The notes under the pieces: generated by a model
The model's input: the letters and a program-made list of their open reading frames with translations, nothing else
Told to the model about the DNA's origin: nothing
Database searches by the model: none
Shown: one piece after another, positions 60,483-64,000 of the stretch
How the letters are laid out: the number at the start of each line of letters is the position of its first letter
Position numbering within the stretch: position 1 is the stretch's first letter
NCBI RefSeq assembly: GCF_003443735.1
Contig: NZ_CP031969.1
Span: 7,378,001-7,442,000, forward strand
Origin: Streptomyces sp. CC0208
GTDB lineage: Bacteria; Actinomycetota; Actinomycetes; Streptomycetales; Streptomycetaceae
Direction of reading: 5' to 3'
Length of the DNA stretch: 64,000 nucleotides
Position numbers and translations under genes: made by a program

Positions 60483-60565
60483 TTACGTTGTTCCTGCTAC
60501 CCGAGGAGTGACTCCCTCCAGCGATGGACGGATCGTCCTGTAGTACCTGCGCCGCCCCCTCCCGA

Positions 60566-60586
60566 GATATCGAGCGCGATATCGAG
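60566..60586. promoter_or_regulatory. GATATCGAG direct repeat upstream of the CBS-protein pair
   Basis: GATATCGAG at 60566-60574 and 60578-60586, 12 bases centre to centre; each contains the palindrome GATATC. AT-containing dyads are rare in this DNA, and it sits 9 bases before the ATG, overlapping the ribosome-binding region, so a regulatory role is possible. Confidence 0.35.
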
Positions 60587-60594
60587 GCGGCGGC

Positions 60595-61929
60595 ATGACC
60601 ATCCCCTTGCTGCTCCTGGGAGCGGCATTCCTGCTGATTCTCGCCAACGGCTTCTTCGTGGCGGCCGAGTTCGGCCTCGTCACCGTCGAGGCCACGGACG
60701 CCGAGAAGGCCGCCGCGGAAGGCGACCGTCGTGCCCGCAGGGTCGCCGAGTCGCTCAAGGAGCTGTCGTTCCAGCTCTCCGGCACCCAGCTCGGCATCAC
60801 CATCACCTCCCTCGTCGTCGGCATGCTCGCCGAACCGGCCCTCGCGGAGCTGCTGCACGGCCCGTTCAGGGCCCTCGGCGTCCCCGAGGGCGCGGTTTCC
60901 GGAGTGGCCGTCGTCGTCGGCATGCTGCTGGCCTCTGCCGTGCAGATGGTGATCGGCGAACTCGTGCCCAAGAACTGGGCGGTGTCCAAGCCGATGCAGG
61001 TCGCCCGCTTCGTGGCCGGCCCGCAGCACGCCTTCGCCCGTCTGTTCCGGCCGGTGATCGCCGCGCTCAACGCGGTCGCCAACCGTCTCGTCCGCGCGCT
61101 CGGCATCGAGCCCGCCGACGAACTGGCCTCCGCCCGCACCCCCGGCGAGCTGGTCTCCCTGGCCCGCCACTCGGCCCAGGCCGGCACCCTGGAACAGGAC
61201 ACCGCGGACCTGTTCGTGCGCACGCTCTCGCTCGCCGAGCTGACCGCGCAGCACGTCATGACCCCGCGTGTGAAGGTCAGCTCGCTCCAGGCCTCGGCCA
61301 CCGCCGAGGACGTCGTCAACCTCACCCGCGCCACCGGCCTGTCCCGCTTCCCCGTCTACCGGGAGAAGATCGACGAGATCGTCGGAATGGTCCACCTCAA
61401 GGACGCCCTGGCCGTCCCGGTCCAGGACCGGCTGCGCACCCCCGTCGCCCGCATCGCCCGCCCGGCGCTGCTGGTGCCCGAGACCCTCCCCGTCCAGCCC
61501 CTCCTGGCCCAGTTGCGCAACGAGCAGCCCATCGCCGTCGTCGTCGACGAGTACGGCGGCACGGCCGGCGTGGTCACCCTGGAGGACATCGTCGAGGAGA
61601 TCGTCGGCGAGGTCCGCGACGAGCACGACGGACAGGACGTCCCCGAACTCGCCGCCGCCCCGCCCGAGGACGGCCGCCTCGCCTGGGACGCCGACGGCAG
61701 CTGCCGTGTCGACATCCTCCAGCGCATAGGCCTCGACGTGCCCGAGGGGCCGTACGAGACCGTCGCCGGGCTGGTCGCCGACCTGCTCGGCCGTATCCCC
61801 GCCGTCGGCGACCGGGCCGAACTGCCCGGCTGGCGGCTCACCGTCCGCCAGGTCGGGCACTACCGTGCCGAGCGGGTCCGCCTGGTCCGCACGGTCCCCG
61901 CGGTCAACGTCATGGAGGCCGCCCGATGA
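60595..61929 (+). CDS. CNNM/DUF21-CBS-CorC domain membrane protein (hemolysin C/TlyC type)
   Basis: A 444-residue protein: N-terminal CNNM transmembrane domain (about 1-190, with LANGFFVAAEFGLVTVE and VIGELVPKNWAVSKP), paired CBS domains (about 215-335, with PRVKVSSL, GLSRFPVYREKIDEIVGMVHLKD and DEYGGTAGVVTLEDIVEEIVGEV) and a C-terminal CorC_HlyC FAD-like domain. Members are implicated in magnesium/cobalt efflux or resistance. ATG start with GAGGCGG upstream. Its stop overlaps the next paralogue, so the two probably form a heteromer. Confidence 0.92.
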   Translation: MTIPLLLLGAAFLLILANGFFVAAEFGLVTVEATDAEKAAAEGDRRARRVAESLKELSFQLSGTQLGITITSLVVGMLAEPALAELLHGPFRALGVPEGAVSGVAVVVGMLLASAVQMVIGELVPKNWAVSKPMQVARFVAGPQHAFARLFRPVIAALNAVANRLVRALGIEPADELASARTPGELVSLARHSAQAGTLEQDTADLFVRTLSLAELTAQHVMTPRVKVSSLQASATAEDVVNLTRATGLSRFPVYREKIDEIVGMVHLKDALAVPVQDRLRTPVARIARPALLVPETLPVQPLLAQLRNEQPIAVVVDEYGGTAGVVTLEDIVEEIVGEVRDEHDGQDVPELAAAPPEDGRLAWDADGSCRVDILQRIGLDVPEGPYETVAGLVADLLGRIPAVGDRAELPGWRLTVRQVGHYRAERVRLVRTVPAVNVMEAAR

Positions 61930-63002
61930 GCGTGCTCCAACTCCTCTTCGCAGCCCTGCTCGTGCTCGCCAACGGCTTCTTCGTCGGCGCCGAGTTCGCG
62001 CTCGTCTCCGTGCGCCGCAGCCAGGTCGAACCGCTCGGCACGGCACGCGCCCGCCAGGTCCTGTACGGCCTGGAGCGGCTGCCCCAGATGATGGCGGCGG
62101 CCCAGTTCGGCATCACCGTGTGCTCGCTGACGCTCGGCGCGGTCGCCGAACCGACGGTCGCGCACCTGCTGGAGCCGGTCTTCGAGTGGGTCCACCTGCC
62201 GCACGGCATGATCCACCCCCTGGGCTATGTGATCGCCCTGGCCGCGGTCGTCTTCTTCCACCTCGTCATCGGCGAGATGGTCCCGAAGAACCTCGCGATG
62301 GCGGCCCCGGAGAAGGTCGCGCTGTGGCTCAGCCCCGGGCTGGTCTACTTCGCCCGCTTCTGCAGGCCGATCACCATCGCCCTCGGCGCCTGCGCCCGGG
62401 CCATCCTGCGGCTCTTCCACGTCGAGCCCAAGGACGAGGTCGAGGCGGTCTTCACCAGCGAACAGCTGAACCGGCTGGTCGAGGACTCCGGCCAGGCGGG
62501 CCTGCTGGACCCCGAGGAACAGGAACGCCTGGAGGACGCGCTGGAACTGGGCTCGCGCCCCGTCACCGACGTCCTGCTGAAGCGCGAGTCGCTGGTGACG
62601 GTGCGTCCCTCGGTGACCCCGGGCCAGATCATCGAACTCACCGGCCGTACCGGGTACTCACGCTTCCCGGTCGCCGCGGAGAACGGCGCCTTCATGGGGT
62701 ACCTGCACGTGAAGGACGTACTGGACCTGGAGGACTCGCAGCGGGCGGTGCCCCAGCAGATCTGGCGGCCGATGACGAAGCTCAGGTCCGACCTGCCGCT
62801 CGACGACGCCCTCACGGTGATGCGGCGTGCGGCGACCCACCTGGCCCAGGTGGCGGACGGGTCCGGCAGGGTGCTGGGTCTGGTCGCCCTGGAGGACGTA
62901 CTGGAACTGCTGGTGGGAGAGGTACGGGACCCCGCGCACCGGGACCTGCCGGAGGTCCGGGTCACTGAGCCTCGGAGCAGCGAGGAGGCGTTGGCGTCGT
63001 AG
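61926..63002 (+). CDS. CNNM/DUF21-CBS membrane protein lacking the CorC domain
   Basis: A 358-residue paralogue of the preceding protein: CNNM domain (LANGFFVGAEFALVSVRRSQ, VIGEMVPKNLAMAAPE) and paired CBS domains (GYSRFPVAAENGAFMGYLHVKDVLDL, VLGLVALEDVLELLVGEV) but it stops soon after, without the C-terminal CorC_HlyC domain. ATGA overlap with the upstream gene. The consistent pairing of a long and a short version suggests a heterodimeric transporter; inferred. Confidence 0.92.
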   Translation: MSVLQLLFAALLVLANGFFVGAEFALVSVRRSQVEPLGTARARQVLYGLERLPQMMAAAQFGITVCSLTLGAVAEPTVAHLLEPVFEWVHLPHGMIHPLGYVIALAAVVFFHLVIGEMVPKNLAMAAPEKVALWLSPGLVYFARFCRPITIALGACARAILRLFHVEPKDEVEAVFTSEQLNRLVEDSGQAGLLDPEEQERLEDALELGSRPVTDVLLKRESLVTVRPSVTPGQIIELTGRTGYSRFPVAAENGAFMGYLHVKDVLDLEDSQRAVPQQIWRPMTKLRSDLPLDDALTVMRRAATHLAQVADGSGRVLGLVALEDVLELLVGEVRDPAHRDLPEVRVTEPRSSEEALAS

Positions 63003-63064
63003 TTTTCCGGTCGCGGCCGAGTGGCGGCTGATCGCGTAGTACCCCGCGCTGCACCCACTGCTTT

Positions 63065-63101
63065 AAGGGGCGCGGGAAACTGCGCGACCAGCCCCCACCG
63101 G
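63065..63101 (+). repeat. Dispersed repeat, copy 3
   Basis: AAGGGGCGCGGGAAA, CTGCGCGACC and AGCCCCCACCGG follow each other as in the element at 4907-4942, with a single inserted A. It occupies the short gap between the CBS gene and the convergent AAA gene. Confidence 0.75.
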
Positions 63102-63116
63102 CCCGCAGCCGACGAA

Positions 63117-64000
63117 CTACATCGCCGACGGATCCTGCGGCCCCCGCCCCGACAGAACCTCCCCGTACGCCTGCATCAGATCCGGCAGCCGCAGTGTCGA
63201 CAAGTCGTCGCGACTGAGCGTTCCCGGATACGTTGACAACCGAAGATCCCGATACGCGCAGCTCTTCTCGTAGAGCGTCCGCAGGAACCGCCCGTTGCCC
63301 AGCTCGTCGATCCAGCCCTGGTCCACCACGTGTCCGGCGATGGAGCGCAGCTCGTCCAGCGCCTCCTCGTCCCAGACGTCACCGTTCTCCGCCGCCAGCA
63401 CCTCTCCGATGGAGGTGAGTTCGAGGGGACGGTACGACGGGAAGTCGACGCGGGTCGTGAAGCGGGAGGAGAGCCCCGGATTGGCGTTGAGCAGCCGGTC
63501 CATGCCCTCCGGGTAGCCCGCCAGGATCACGACCAGGTGGTCCCGGTTGTCCTCGGCCCGCTTCAGCAGCACCTGGAGTGCCTCGTCGCCGTACGCGTCC
63601 CCCTTGCCGTAACCGGAGTTGGAGAGGGAGTACGCCTCGTCGACGAAGAGGACCCCACCGAGGGCCGAGTCGATCAGTTCGTTCGCCTTGACCGCCGTCT
63701 GGCCGAGGTACTCCCCGACGAGGTCCGCCCGCTGCGCCTCCACGAGGTGGTCGCCGCCGAGCAGGCCGAGGGCGTAGAAGACGCGCCCGAGGATGCGGGC
63801 CACCGTGGTCTTGCCGGTGCCGGAGGGTCCGGAGAAGACGAAGTGACGTTTGGGCGGCTGGACCGGCAGGCCCTGCCCGGCCCGCAGACGGGCCATGTTC
63901 AACTGGGCGGACAAGGCCTTGACCTGGCGCTTCACGGGCTCCAGCCCCACCATGCGCTCCAGCTCGGTGAGCGCCTCCTCGAGTAGGGCGGGATCGGTGG
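63117..64000 (-). CDS. CbxX/CfxQ-type AAA ATPase, 5' part beyond the window
   Basis: The frame stays open to the window end, so the N-terminal part is missing; about 294 residues are visible. They hold the AAA core: Walker A FSGPSGTGKTT, Walker B VLFVDEAYSL, sensor ILAGYPEGMDRL and arginine finger region NPGLSSRFTTRVDFPSY, then a helical lid. The preceding LEEALTELERMVGLEPVKRQV is the usual junction of the CbxX/CfxQ (EccA-like) family. An internal ATG at 63953 could be mistaken for the start, but the family sequence continues upstream of it. Role unknown. Confidence 0.88.
   Translation of the reverse strand, partial: TDPALLEEALTELERMVGLEPVKRQVKALSAQLNMARLRAGQGLPVQPPKRHFVFSGPSGTGKTTVARILGRVFYALGLLGGDHLVEAQRADLVGEYLGQTAVKANELIDSALGGVLFVDEAYSLSNSGYGKGDAYGDEALQVLLKRAEDNRDHLVVILAGYPEGMDRLLNANPGLSSRFTTRVDFPSYRPLELTSIGEVLAAENGDVWDEEALDELRSIAGHVVDQGWIDELGNGRFLRTLYEKSCAYRDLRLSTYPGTLSRDDLSTLRLPDLMQAYGEVLSGRGPQDPSAM

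Overview
This is a 64-kb stretch of a very GC-rich actinobacterial chromosome, almost certainly Streptomyces. The grounds are the extreme third-position GC, frequent GTG starts, a BldD protein carrying the exact c-di-GMP signature (RGD, 8 residues, RQDD), the streptomycete integration host factor sIHF, and an aro-efp-nusB-bldD-pyr-gmk-rpoZ-metK-priA-fmt gene order that I recall from the S. coelicolor core chromosome. I see no insertion sequence, prophage, CRISPR array, tRNA or rRNA. It is core chromosome with several small accessory inserts.

Layout. (1) 1-4.9 kb: 3' part of aroE, then the overlapping aroC-aroK-aroB shikimate/chorismate genes and a P-loop ATPase. (2) 5.0-7.2 kb: an M24 peptidase-fold protein with altered metal ligands, efp and nusB. 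(3) 7.3-7.9 kb: bldD, convergent to nusB across two strong hairpins. (4) 8.1-18.1 kb: a complete UMP operon, pyrR-pyrB-pyrC-(PH-like membrane protein)-carA-carB-pyrD-pyrF, with a PyrR-type RNA element at the pyrR ribosome binding site and a hairpin inside the operon before pyrD. (5) 18.2-28.3 kb: sIHF, gmk, rpoZ, coaBC, metK, helicase-less priA, a small HTH protein, fmt and rsmB. (6) 28.3-35.7 kb: MMPL exporter, rpe, SorC regulator, an RNase Sa-like/barstar pair, guaB1 (GMP reductase type), a GNAT and a second small HTH protein.

(7) 36-49 kb is the accessory part. It has an APC amino-acid permease with its Lrp/AsnC regulator; a GntR/HutC regulator divergent from a four-gene ABC importer that ends in an unusual HAD phosphatase-EEP phosphodiesterase fusion; an MFS protein; and a DavA/DavB pair (amidase plus lysine 2-monooxygenase type flavoenzyme). 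The permease and davA share CGCAAC repeats in their upstream regions, suggesting one lysine/amino-acid regulon. (8) 49-55 kb: DUF5995 protein, GH6 glycosidase, hotdog thioesterase, an MFS/ROK divergent pair around a perfect operator palindrome, and an NAD(P)-binding NmrA-like protein. (9) 55.4-60.4 kb: an FMN riboswitch followed by ribE-ribM-ribAB-ribH running into hisE-hisG and a PH-domain protein. (10) 60.6-64 kb: two CNNM/CBS membrane proteins and the C-terminal part of a CbxX-type AAA ATPase.

The best candidates for undescribed biology are the organophosphate-type importer with a one-protein diesterase/phosphatase, the permease/Lrp/davAB link through shared upstream repeats, the M24 protein with rewritten active site beside efp, and the lipobox RNase with a barstar containing a hexanucleotide repeat.
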